The notes under the pieces are model-generated. The model did no database searches and had not been told where the DNA came from. It worked only from the letters and a program-made list of their open reading frames with translations. A stretch of DNA of 64,000 nt from Zygnema cylindricum (lineage: Eukaryota > Streptophyta > Zygnematophyceae > Zygnematales > Zygnemataceae): the NCBI GenBank assembly GCA_037447655.1, contig JBBHKE010002616.1:70675-134674 (forward strand), given 5' to 3'. Shown here one piece after another: positions 9,831-19,887 of this stretch. Each line of letters opens with the position of its first letter. The first letter of the stretch is position 1. The position numbers were made by a program, and so were the translations under genes.

Positions 9831-11024
9831 TGAAACTCTGAGACCTCCATTGGCCCTCAGAGTATGCAGATCCAAAAGAAGCTAATCTAGATAGTGCCGA
9901 CTCCAAGTTAATATAAACCCAAGTGACTGACCCCTTGACAGTCAGAACCCCAATATAGATTCACCCCTGTGAAATAACACTTTCTGTGTGCTCAGTTCCA
10001 CCACAGAACGCAAAGTTAGAATATGAGATTTGGACACATTCACCCACTTTGACTTTCCCTTAGAAATACAGCCACCCTGGCAGACAAAAACTCTGACCGA
10101 CTACACCCCTGTGTAGCCTAGACTCCCCTGAGTCCGCAGCAAAAAGAATCACTGAAAATGGTCAAGTAAATTGATAGTTATGGCTGGCCAAAGTTTGCCA
10201 TTTATACAGGGTGCTCTCTGGGAGAGGCAGCTGCCTACCCAAAATTTTCTAAGTCCTATTCCCTCTCTAAAACTCTATCTACTGAAGTACGGCACCAATC
10301 AAATTACTGTATCGTACATAAAAGTACAGGTGCCGGTGTACTTTATGTACGGCCATTGTACGACATGGCAAAAATGTCGACACGTGTCATATCCGGATTT
10401 GTTCCCGTAATCTCCGGAGTTGCCGCAATCCAATGTAGTGTTACCACGTGTCACTTAATGTGGCGGTGATCGCAAACCGCCAAAATCGTACGCCGTGATC
10501 TCCGCATCCTTCGCGGCCGTCCGATCAAATTTGGATTTCAATCGTGGCCGTCATAAATACCTGCGCGGTATTCTTTCCGGCGTCAAACAAACCGCGCGGT
10601 ATTTATTTCGTAATCGTACCGTACGTCGTACTTTCCACAACTGTTTCTATGCAGTATCCATATAGTTCTAGTTAAATGAATTATTCTTATAGTAACTATT
10701 TAAATAAATATCATACCTCTTAATATCTAATACAATTAAGACTATCTGGATAAGACTACCGGCTATTGTCGGTTTGACAAGTGGGCAGGTACCAGGATCA
10801 AATCCTGGACCTGGCGAAACTATCTTTTACAGAAAATCCCCTATAAAACAACTGTCTGTCTCCCTCTAGACAGCACAGGCAGCCATGGCTAACTCCTCCT
10901 TCAGTCTTCAGTGACTGCGACAAGTGTGGGGACTTGAGGAGGAGTTAGAGGCAGGCTGTCAATATCTACTATTTTGCTTTTTATTTTGCAATCTCTAGAC
11001 CTAGAAAATACTTGAATTCCAACA
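9831..11024 (-). repeat. Element B upstream LTR, 1194 bp
   Basis: Near-identical partner of 6653-7846. It carries the T-arm-like motif at 10785-10808 and the stem-loop at 10889-10948. Right flank GACCT at 11025-11029. Confidence 0.93.
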
Positions 11025-11029
11025 GACCT

Positions 11030-11577
11030 TTTGTACATAAGCTCTTTGGGAGAGAGGGTCCTATCTCCTAATTTTTCTAAGTCCTATCTCTCTCACAGAA
11101 TCTATCTACTGATGTACGAAGCCAATCAGATTACGGCTTCGTACACAAAAGTATAGCTGCCGATGTACATTCTGTACGGACACTGTACGACATGGCCTAA
11201 ATGTCGACACGTGGTATGTCTGGATTCGCTCCCTTAATCCTCGGAGATGCCGCAATCCAATGTAATTCCGCCACGTGTCATCCGATGTGGCGATAACCAC
11301 AAACCGCCGAAATTCCCTTCCGCGATTCGGCGTTAATTTCGGCCGTCGGATTACATTCATATTAAATCGTAGTCGTAATAAATACATGCGCGGTATTTGT
11401 TTCGCTAAAGAAATAACTGTGCGGTATTCGTTTCTTATTCGTACCGTAATCTGTACTTTTACATTACTGGATCTATGTATCTTGTAAACCGTTACAGTTA
11501 AATGAATTATCCTACCTGATAATGTTTAATTAAATATCAAACCATATAGTATGTAACACTAGTAAGAGACTTAACGG
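11030..11577 (-). repeat. Element A upstream LTR, distal piece, truncated
   Basis: Matches 1247 to about 1795 of the downstream LTR of A. Homology stops at 11577 inside the start of the tRNA-like module, and unrelated sequence follows. The U3 start and the outer boundary of element A are lost. Confidence 0.85.
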
Positions 11578-11974
11578 CACTTGTAGTGTTTTTTAGCCCC
11601 TTTGGGGTTTTCATCTCTCACATTTAATGGTCGTCAACATTTTTATATTTCAAATCATGTCTTGTACTTGGATGGTATTTAGATCACTATCGTACGTGAT
11701 AACTTTTAGGAAAGCTTAAAAGAACGATTTTTTTTTTGGCGGGGTGCTTACCTTAGCAAAAAAGGCAAACGTAAAACTTAAAACAAACGCTTAACTTTTT
11801 TTTCATTGAATTTTTTTCCGAAGAGATTTGCCCTTAATTCGGAAGAGTGGGCATGACGGTCTTGTCCTGTTATGAAATGCAACGACAAAAAACGTTATCA
11901 GTATCTATGAATTATAGATTTTTAGTCGCTTTCGAGGAAAGCTTTATATAGGCGGTGTGTGTGTCATCGTTTTT
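11578..11974. other. Intergenic, no feature recognised
   Basis: AT-rich sequence with homopolymer runs. I see no gene or element ends. Confidence 0.5.
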
Positions 11975-12245
11975 TTTTGTCCGTCGGCAGTACAGACCGT
12001 TGTTCCGATGGCACAATGTAACGTTGCCGTGCGTCCGCGGTATAACCGTCGTACACTGGCAAAATGTAACGTTGCCATCCGTTTGCAGTACGGATCGTCG
12101 TACTGTTGGCTTAATAAAATGTTCCCGTCCGTCTGCAATATGGACCGTCGTACCGCTCTCACAATGTAATGTTGCCGTCCGTCAGCATCTAACATTGCTG
12201 TCCGTAAGCATCTACGGACGACTACCGGCCGTACCGCTGGCAGAA
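11975..12245. repeat. Imperfect tandem repeat, unit about 50 bp
   Basis: Five degenerate units built around AATGTAACGTTGCCGTCCGT followed by TACGGACCGTCGTACCG, seen near 12017, 12063, 12116, 12163 and 12190. Overlapping frames on both strands reflect the repeat, not genes. One more half-unit (AATGTAACGTTGTCG) follows the TIR element at 12755. Confidence 0.75.
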
Positions 12246-12754
12246 TTGCTGCATTCACATCGGAAATGGATGATGAATGAGATGATAAAATGAATGATCC
12301 TGTACCCTTCATTTCGGAAAAAAACAAAAACAGAGGCGCCAAACTGACCGACTGCTCGGCTGTCAACCTTTTTAGAGCGTAGCGACAGACAAAATATACG
12401 ATTTGGAGCATAGCGACGGACAAAACATACGGTCAAGTGCGTCAAAACTTGAAACTTGTGGTAAGTCATCATTTTCTTCGTAGACCCTTTTCGGAATGCA
12501 GAAATCCGACTTTGAAAAAACATGAAGTCGCATCCCGAATGATTCATCTGTACTGTAACGAAATTTCTGATGTACGATGGTTTGGTACGGAGGAATTTGA
12601 ATCATTAGGCACTTAATTGTACGTCAGCATGATTCACATAGCGACGTTTTAGTTGACGTGAGATGATGTCAAGGGCGTTTCACGTCCTAACAAAACAAAA
12701 GGACATTCGTTTCCTCATCTCATTCATCATCCATTTCTGGTGTGAATGCAGCAA
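12246..12754. mobile_element. TIR element U1, about 509 bp, inserted in the tandem repeat
   Basis: Terminal inverted repeats of about 40 bp: TTGCTGCATTCACA then GAAATGGATGATGAATGAGA on the left, with the reverse complement at 12714-12754. Repeat-unit sequence flanks both sides, so it inserted into the tandem array. It has no transposase frame. The target duplication is short or decayed, so the superfamily is unassigned. Confidence 0.65.
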
Positions 12755-13863
12755 ATGTAACGTTGTCGTCAACTGACTCTACTAACGACTACAGGAAAAG
12801 GTACGGGACCATCCAGGGAAAAGGTACGGGTGTTCGTTTTTTGTAACGGGCATGAAAAATGGGCCTGAAAAAAGGGCATGTAAACTGGACAGGGTACATG
12901 CCCGTGTAACGGGTGTTGATTTACTTGTATAAAGAACAAGAGAGCATTAACATTTACTGTAGTTGCCTGCGCGATTGCTTTGTTGCCAAGGTTTGGCGTA
13001 GCAGTTTAGTTTCCAAGTGAGCCCTCGGTTGTAGCTTTTTTCCTTTGTATACAAGACTGGAGTTGGAACAGAATTATCCTCATTACTAAAATTATTAAGA
13101 ATTATTCATTCTTGGAACAAAATTTATTATTTTGTGGGTTGATCTAGACCCTCTCAAATAGTTCAAAAAATTGGTGGGAGTTGTTTTCGTCTATTTTTTT
13201 TTTTTGCTATTTTTGCCTCTTTGTACCCTCTGTGTGTAATCGTACAAACTTCTTGTGTCCTACGTACGCAAAAGTACACGAGGCGTAATTTCAAAGCCGA
13301 ACAAAAAAAGATGTTTGGCGTTAGGACTCAGAGTTACGGCCTGAGGCCTAAAAAGACAAAACGTCAAGATAATGCACTTTTTGTCGGTATGCACGGCGTT
13401 AATGAATCCAACCGTTAGGAAGTCGCATGGGTGACAGCCTGCGAAGCACGCCATATTTAATATGTACGCGTGACAGCCGTCAGCAACATGCACTCTTTGC
13501 ATGAGATTCTCCTTACTGATAAAAAGTACACCGAATCTTGGCGTATTGTCCTTTTAAGCCGCTTTACCCTGAGGGCAAATGTCCACTTGTCGTATTCATG
13601 AGAAATGCATTATTATCCTAACAAAATTATTAACGTAATAAAACGATCGCCCGGGATCGCGCGAAGTGACGACGCCAAAATTTTGGAACCACAAACCCAC
13701 AATATTTTCTGGACGCCACAATATTTTTACGTGCTCGAATTTGGTTGGTCAGCATCCCAACCAAGAAGTGACGACGAAGAATTTGTTGGGACGAAAAGTG
13801 TTTACCGGTCCGTTAACTTTTTGGGCTAACGGAGGGCTTTTCGTTACTCAGCATACTTAAATC
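12755..13863. other. Intergenic, no gene recognised
   Basis: Contains short GGTACGGG and ACGGGCATG repeats (12795-12910). No supported gene; the frames near 13221-13860 show no known motif. Confidence 0.45.
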
Positions 13864-14167
13864 ATAGTTCAAAAGTAGGAGAAAGTAGGCCCATACAATA
13901 TGCCTTTTGTATGCAAAACATACAATATGACCTTAAGACCCATATTGTATTCGGACCTATTCGGACCAATTAAAACATTCGGACCAAAAATTGGACCAAT
14001 TAAAACATTCGGACCAAAAAATTTTATTTACACCGTCAGATTCGGACGATCGGACGCTCGCTGTTCAAAGTAGCGATCTAAGAAGGTCACATGAAAATCA
14101 TATAACACAACTTACAATAAAGGCGCCGACCAAAGGCCTACCATAAAACGCCTACTTTTGAACTATG
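13864..14167. mobile_element. Mutator-type MITE, copy M1 (304 bp)
   Basis: Terminal inverted repeats ATAGTTCAAAAGTAGG and CCTACTTTTGAACTATG. The flanks ACTTAAATC and ACTTAGGGT are the decayed 9-bp target duplication. The interior shares CCCATACAATATGCC and the block around AAAGTAGCGATCTAAGAAG with four other copies. Confidence 0.8.
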
Positions 14168-14406
14168 ACTTAGGGTATGTCCCCATGTATTAAAGTATAT
14201 ACTTTTCTCTGTCTTTTTGCCCTAAAATCCAGGGAACTTTGACAAAAACTTTAGCCGTACGAAAAAATCATTTTTACCAAAGTAAAGTAAACGTCAATTC
14301 ATACTTTGGATGTACGGCATGTTTGTCGTCATGTGAACGCATTTTGGCGTTTTCCCCCTTTTCGACCCCCGGGCAAGAGAATCCAGCCCAAAAAAAAACT
14401 TCATCC

Positions 14407-14431
14407 AAAATCACCTCGAGGGGGTGATTTT
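14407..14431. repeat. Short palindrome P3
   Basis: AAAATCACC and GGTGATTTT flank a TCGAGGG centre. It matches the perfect palindrome at 49689-49732 in the other R1 copy. Confidence 0.7.
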
Positions 14432-14446
14432 AGTTCAAGTACAGTA

Positions 14447-14984
14447 CACCGCCAATCGTTATCAGCGTTGTGTACGCTAATTCCGTCCCGCTTTTTTTTT
14501 TTTTATTCTCCATTAGTGTAGTTTATTCTATTTTTTTCTTTATTCTATTTAGGGTTATTTTCAGTACGTTGTCTCTTAAATAGAGTGGTGCACGGTCAGT
14601 GTCAGACCGTACATAAATGTACTTTTTTAAGTTAAAAAGTACAATAAATTAGTTTTAGTAACCGCAGACGCATGAGAATGTGTGTTCTAAAAAGGGAAAA
14701 AACCAGGTCGTAAAAAATCCCGCTCGCACATATTCGTCCGACAGCCGCGTTTCGACCGTGTGAATGTACGATTTGTGTACGATTTGTCAGATTTTGTAAA
14801 GAGACCTATATTAGTGTAAGCATGTTTGCGACCGACATTTTTTGTTTCAAAGATCCAAATTACCATAACCAAACAATTAGAATGTATGATTTTTTCCAAA
14901 ATTTTCAAATTCTTAAATAGCGTACACCACGGTAATTATTTTTATACGCTAAAAAAACTTACACGCTAATAACGATTGGCGGTG
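14447..14984 (+). mobile_element. TA-target MITE, copy T1 (538 bp)
   Basis: Ends CACCGCCAATCGTTAT and ATAACGATTGGCGGTG, flanked by TA on both sides. The whole element is repeated in reverse orientation at 46985-47524. No transposase. Confidence 0.8.
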
Positions 14985-15879
14985 TACCGCCCAAACAGTG
15001 AATGAAAAATGACCCACGGACGCGCCACAAGAGTGTGAAAATTTTAGGACGAGGGAGAGTCCTCGCTATATTTCTCCGTGCCGTCACGCGCATGTACGGA
15101 AAAAAATCTGCAGGGGTCTCCAACCTTCACTTTCATTTATGGGGTCCTTTGCAAAATTTTGCGCCGTCGTCGCCTCTCCCCTCTCCCTCTCACACCATCG
15201 CTTTTATCTCACACTGTTTAGAATGAGAGACGACAATATTGGTATAAAATGAAAGATATTTTAAAAATATTATTTTTGACAATTTTTAGGTTTTTTTTTA
15301 ATGGCAAGTCGAGCGAGAAAAGTAGAAAAAACGAAATCGGAAAACCATGGCAGAAAGTTATTGAATCAGTGACGTTGACGTTGTCATAAGTGAGCGTGAC
15401 GTCACAATATCACCAAACCCTAAACATCTACGATTTCACAAAAATCTAGACGTCTACCACTGTCGCTGTTTTTGTTGGCGTCACAACTCGTCGGAAGTTG
15501 CGCAGTCGCCTTCATCCGTCACAAGTTGTACCTACGTCTACAACCGTCACATTTCAAAGTTCCGATTGCATTTTCGCATAGTTGTTCAAATCGTACGATT
15601 TTTTCCTTTTTCGCCGGCCGTGTGAATTGCTAATTTTATTATGACGGTCGACGTTCGCAAGCGCGGCAAAATTTTAAGCGGCTGAAACAATACTATGAAA
15701 GTCAAAGATGTCCAACCGATTGACCGTCAAATTTATGCTCAACGGTACTTTATTTGTGTCAATGTGTACTTCAAACGTACGTTTTTGACAAAATGACGTA
15801 AGTGACTGTGCGCAACCAAAACAGTCACTGTCATGATCAATTCCCTTTTCCATTATATAACGTACAACTTCCGTGGTAT

Positions 15880-16110
15880 TTCTGTTCAGTTCACTGAACA
15901 GAAAGTACCAATAAGTACGACGCATATTTCCCGTTTTATTCCGTACATATCCGTAAAAAAATGTACAGTTACAGTAATTTGTTTACATGTTCCCGTAAAT
16001 TGCAGTTTCAGTTTTCAGTACACGTTTTTTTACGATTTTTTCAAAAGTCACGAATTATACGTTTCAATCGAGAAAAAGGAAAAAATCGCTCGATTTGAAC
16101 AACTATGGTT
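15880..16110. repeat. Duplicated block, first copy
   Basis: Shares with 16395-16605 the order CAGTTYACNG, ACAGAAAGTACTAAT, CCGTACAT, CCGTAAA, TTCAARAGTYACGAATTATACG and ATCGCNCGATTTGAACAAC. The offset is about 480-500 bp. It is rich in CGTAC and CCGTAAA words and has no gene. Confidence 0.6.
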
Positions 16111-16394
16111 TGAATCATAGTTGTTCAAACCGTTTAGTACTAACGATTCAATCGCGATGAACTATACGTAAGTAACGCATTGAACGATTTGAAGAAATCG
16201 TTAAAATCGTTAGTGATTTTGTATCTGTACTATTTTGTACATGTAAAAATTTATTCCGTATGATTGTACAGAATTCAAACTTACCGCGCGCGCAAATGGT
16301 ACAACACTGAAACGTCTCTTTTCGTAAAAGTTCGTACTTTTTTGGTAAAATTTCGTACTTTCCCGTAAAATTTTGTACATTTCCCGTGAAAGTT

Positions 16395-16605
16395 ATGTTC
16401 AGTTTACCGGACAGAAAGTACTAAGAAGTGCAACGTATCTTCTCGTCAAAGTCCGTACATTTCCGTAAATATTTCGTACAGTTTACCGGAAAGAAAGTAC
16501 TCCGCGTTATTTTGCGATTTTTTCAAGAGTTACGAATTATACGTAGAAATCGGGAAAAAGCAAAAAAATCGCACGATTTGAACAACAGCGGTTTAAATAG
16601 AGTTC
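16395..16605. repeat. Duplicated block, second copy, just upstream of the RTE1-like exon
   Basis: Second copy of the block at 15880-16110. It ends about 80 bases before the start codon at 16683, so it occupies the promoter and 5' leader position of that gene. Confidence 0.6.
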
Positions 16606-16682
16606 CAAAATTAAAAATAAATAACAAGAAAATTGAAACCATATTGTAGCTCTCACTCCTCCTACCTCCAACCCTAGAATCC

Positions 16683-16949
16683 ATGGCGGATTTGGAAGCT
16701 CAATCCATGCCGCCCTCCTTTTCTTCTTCCGAACGACTGCCACGTGTCAATCCTTCTGCTGCTCGTTTTCCATTTTGTCTTGTCTGGACTCCTCTTCCAG
16801 TGATGGCCTGGCTAGCCCCGTTTGTGGGCCATTTAGGGATCTGTACGGAAGAAGGCGTTATTTTGGATTTTGCGGGAGCCTATTTTGTGAATGTGGATGG
16901 ATTTGCTTTTGGAGCCACTTCAAGATATTTGCAATTAAAGCCGGAAAAG
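16683..16949 (+). CDS. RTE1/TMEM222-family protein, first exon (partial)
   Basis: RTE1 (REVERSION-TO-ETHYLENE SENSITIVITY1) and TMEM222 proteins are small ER/Golgi membrane proteins; plant RTE1 acts with the ethylene receptor ETR1. The frame begins ATG in the context ATCCATGG and encodes 89 residues. Residues 28-89 carry the family core: [39 protein letters not shown]. It ends at PEK followed by GTAAAT, a plausible splice donor at 16950. The second half of the family (the CNCHSFVAN-type motif and C-terminal membrane segments) should follow in later exons, but I could not find it downstream. The gene is either spread over large introns or is a truncated copy. I see no frameshift in the exon. 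Confidence 0.75.
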
Positions 16950-17078
16950 GTAAATATTAGAGATGGTTTTTTTGAAAAAAAAAATAAAAATAGACGCGTA
17001 TGGTTGTTTTGAATAGGGATGATTTTTTAATCATTTATAAATTTACACCAAATGCGCTTTAACGTCATTTTTTTCTTT

Positions 17079-17216
17079 TAACTCTAATAGCCATGTAAGG
17101 TGTACATATTTTTTGTTATGGTGTAATATTTTTTGTTATATTTTTTGTTATAATTTTTGTTATATTTTTTGTTTTTTAGCAAATAACTATTCCGTGAATG
17201 GCTATTAGAGCTAAGG
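17079..17216. mobile_element. Small TIR element (about 138 bp)
   Basis: Inverted ends ACTCTAATAGCCAT and ATGGCTATTAGAGC flank a TTTTTTGTTATA tandem repeat (17108-17176). It would lie in the first intron of the RTE1-like gene if that gene continues. Confidence 0.5.
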
Positions 17217-17635
17217 AATTATTTCGATATTTGTGTTATTAATTCTTATTCGGTTCCAAATGACGTGGTTGATTTAAAAAAAAAAAGCTTTAAGAAAAAG
17301 AAATTACTAGTATTAAAGCTGATTTGTGATTATGGGGCGAAGAAAACAGGCAACAAATTTTGAGCTGTTAGCTCTAATTCGTATATATTATATTCGTAGT
17401 ATTCCGTAAAAGCCTAAAAAGATTTTATTTAAGAACATGAACACAAAAAGTTAGTATAAAGGTTAACGGAAGTCCCTGGCATGATTGAAGACGAGAATAT
17501 GCTCTACATTAATTATTGATTTTTCAATTTACGTTGTTCAAATTTGGTGTTCAAGGCCCAAAACTGTGCAGTGTTGAATTGCTTCGGTAACATTTTCTTT
17601 GACATGTTAAAAAATGGTATTCACATTACTAGAGG
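17217..17635. other. No gene recognised
   Basis: AT-rich. I searched here for further RTE1 exons and saw none. Confidence 0.4.
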
Positions 17636-17935
17636 TGAGCATAACATGTCCTTTAGCATAACATGTCCTTTTTCACATAATATGTCCTTTAAGATGATAT
17701 CTTCTTTACATAAGATGTTCTTCAAGATAAATATTTTTTAACAGAACATGTTCATTGAGGTGACATGTTTTCCAACATAACACGTTCTATGACATAGTAT
17801 GTTCTTCGACATAATATGTTCTTTAAGATAAATGTTCGCTAACATAACACGTTTTTTGAGATAACATGTTCTTTAACATGTTATGTTCTTCAACATAATA
17901 TGTACTTAAGCATGGTATATTCGCAAATGTTTTTC
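17636..17935. repeat. Minisatellite with ACATAAYATGTTCTTY units
   Basis: About fourteen imperfect units of 19-24 bp, each with a TAACATGTTCTT or TAATATGTTCTT core. Purely repetitive, no gene. Confidence 0.8.
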
Positions 17936-18291
17936 ACACTGTTAGAAGTAAACCTTGTGATCATCTTTTACCAAATCGCAGTCACATAAGGTCAATGATG
18001 GACCTTTTGGATCATATACTGAGTGGAAAATGTGATCTGATATGCTTATTTTGTCGTGAGATTAGGCTTCAAATGAAGGTCTCTCTTTGAAGATAGATTT
18101 ACATTAGTCAACTTTTGCCCGATTCATTTCGTTTTTTTTTCTATCATAATCGGTTGCCCATATATTCAACGCCTTCCTTCATTTTTTGGATATTTTGTTG
18201 CAAGCCTCGATTTCCATTTCCAAGATGTATACCAATGAAGAATACGAAGAGACTCTTGAATTGATTTGTGAGATGTAGAAAGTCTTTGCTA

Positions 18292-18295
<4 letters not shown>

Positions 18296-18325
<30 letters not shown>

Positions 18326-18326
18326 G
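18296..18326. repeat. Poly(A) tract
   Basis: Almost uninterrupted run of A on the plus strand. No transposon could be assigned to it. Confidence 0.8.
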
Positions 18327-18542
18327 GCGAAAATAGGTTCCACCAGAAATTATTACACTAGGACCGCATATCATAAATGCAATTATATATAACCTGGTTT
18401 AGTGATAATATTGCAATTATAACAAAAGATTGGCATGCGAAGCACATCAATAGATTCAGATAGTACAACTTATTGAACTTGACTTTATTTGAAAAGTTTG
18501 TGACCTAATTTCAAGGGTTTTTTAGGGTTTTAAGTATTTAAG

Positions 18543-18590
18543 AGAGGCACTCTTTAGTGTCAGAGATAGGCACTCTTTAGTGTCAGAGAT
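18543..18590. repeat. Direct tandem duplication of 23-24 bp
   Basis: AGGCACTCTTTAGTGTCAGA occurs twice back to back with identical sequence. The rest of 17936-19887 shows no supported gene, only AT-rich sequence and homopolymers. Confidence 0.75.
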
Positions 18591-19887
18591 CTTTGTCCCA
18601 TAGGGAAATTCCAAAATCAGCATATATAGATAAATGATGACAATAAATCTCTAGAGAGCCTTAATATTCAATCAATATCCAATAATTTACATTTACTCCT
18701 TACAAGTCCAATCATGTATCACATTATTATTATTATTATTTAAACAACTTCCTTCCCAAATTATCTTATAGAAAACCATCAATCATCATTCAAGTACGAT
18801 ATTATTTTGTAAATCACCGACAATATCCACAACAAAAAAATAGATAAGACTACTTTATCCTATACAAAAATCGCATAAAAACCATTCAGAAGTACAATTA
18901 TAACGCTTGAATTACCCAAATTTCGCATCGGAATAGTTATTTTTTCTTCTCATCCATTATACCAATGTCATCATTTTTATGTCTACCCTAAAAAATGCCT
19001 TAGGCATGTCTAACTTTTTAAAATATCAATTGTGAATCTTCTCTGTTCCAATATTAAAAAAAGGAAAAAAAAAAAAAAACTACACTCATTAAAGAGCACA
19101 AAATGACCACAAAATGCCAACTTGATCAAATAATGGACACAAAGGACAAGAACGTCACTCTCCCTCTTCCTCCCTCTCTTTCATCTTATCCCCTCTTATG
19201 TCTGAATCTGACATTCTACATTTTTAAAAAATGACAAAAAATAAAAATATCAATCTTTAAAAATGACATACCCAAGGCATATTGTCCATCTCAATTTTTG
19301 CTCGGTAAGATCGAGCTCTCGCAAGATCGAATCTTTTCCGATATAGGACAAAAAACACCCCAAATATCCCTTTTTTTAACACAAACCCAACTGGAATTTC
19401 TCTCCCAAGCCATAATTTGTTCGTAAAAAGAACGAAATAATCTTTTCCGTTTTTACAACAATTCCAGTTCTTCTTTCCGATGGAGACTCGACAGAGAATT
19501 AATCAAATATATGATGAAACCAACGAAAATCCCATCATTTTCTCCATAAACTCCTCCTTGTAGATACACCACTGTTGTTTGTCAGATTCCACCCCAAAAA
19601 AAAAGGGGGAAATCCATTCAAACAACACTGAGAAATGAAAAATGATTTCGTTCTCCTCCTTTACACCCTTCCTTCCCCCTCCCCCACCCTCTTTCCCTCC
19701 CCACCTCCTCCCACTTCCCTACTGCACTTTCTGTACATTCCACCCGTCTTTTTTTCCCATACATAAACAGGCCTACTAATAAACACCAGAAAAAAAAACA
19801 GAAAAAAAACTTCCCTGAACGAATAAAAAAGGTAACAAAACAGAAGTGCCTCTCTCCCCTCTCTAGCTCCTCCTCCCCTCTTTCGTC

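Larger units (their letters stand above)
6653..11024 (-). mobile_element. Copia-derived non-autonomous element B, 4372 bp
   Basis: Complete LTR element inserted into the LTR of element A. Both LTRs are 1194 bp (6653-7846 and 9831-11024) and differ at only about ten positions I could find, so it is the youngest LTR element here. The 5-bp duplication GACCT flanks it (6648-6652 and 11025-11029). The intact LTR of A shows the unoccupied site at 1242-1246. The 1984-bp interior keeps gag, a zinc knuckle and short pol scraps, but no protease, integrase core or RT, so movement must have used enzymes from a related element. Confidence 0.93.
1022..11577 (-). mobile_element. Ty1/copia retrotransposon A, nested and decayed
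   Basis: Minus-strand copia element, order gag, protease, integrase, reverse transcriptase, RNase H (integrase before RT marks Ty1/copia). Its downstream LTR is 1022-2078. Its upstream LTR is in two pieces, 6428-6652 and 11030-11577, because element B (6653-11024) inserted into it. Relative to the 1057-bp intact LTR, the upstream LTR lacks its first 283 bases or so, so no target-site duplication can be read. Frameshifts and stops run through all the coding domains. Confidence 0.9.
14390..15640. repeat. Unclassified repeat R1, copy a (split by MITE T1)
   Basis: Homologous to 49689-50188 plus 53026-53190. Shared landmarks in order: palindrome with CCTCG, CT-rich stretch, AAACCATGGC, GTGACGTCA, AAACCCTAAACAT, AGACGTCTAC and CTACAACCGTCAC. 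MITE T1 sits at 14447-14984. No coding frame is conserved between the copies, so it is probably a non-coding transposon of unknown class. Confidence 0.65.

Noticed and set aside
11944-12547. Overlapping frames on both strands in the 50-bp tandem array
   Set aside because: They follow the repeat period and have no known motif.
18211-18279. Short frame reading MYTNEEYEETLELICEM on the plus strand
   Set aside because: It looks coding-like but is only 17 codons to a TAG, with no continuation in any frame; too short to support.
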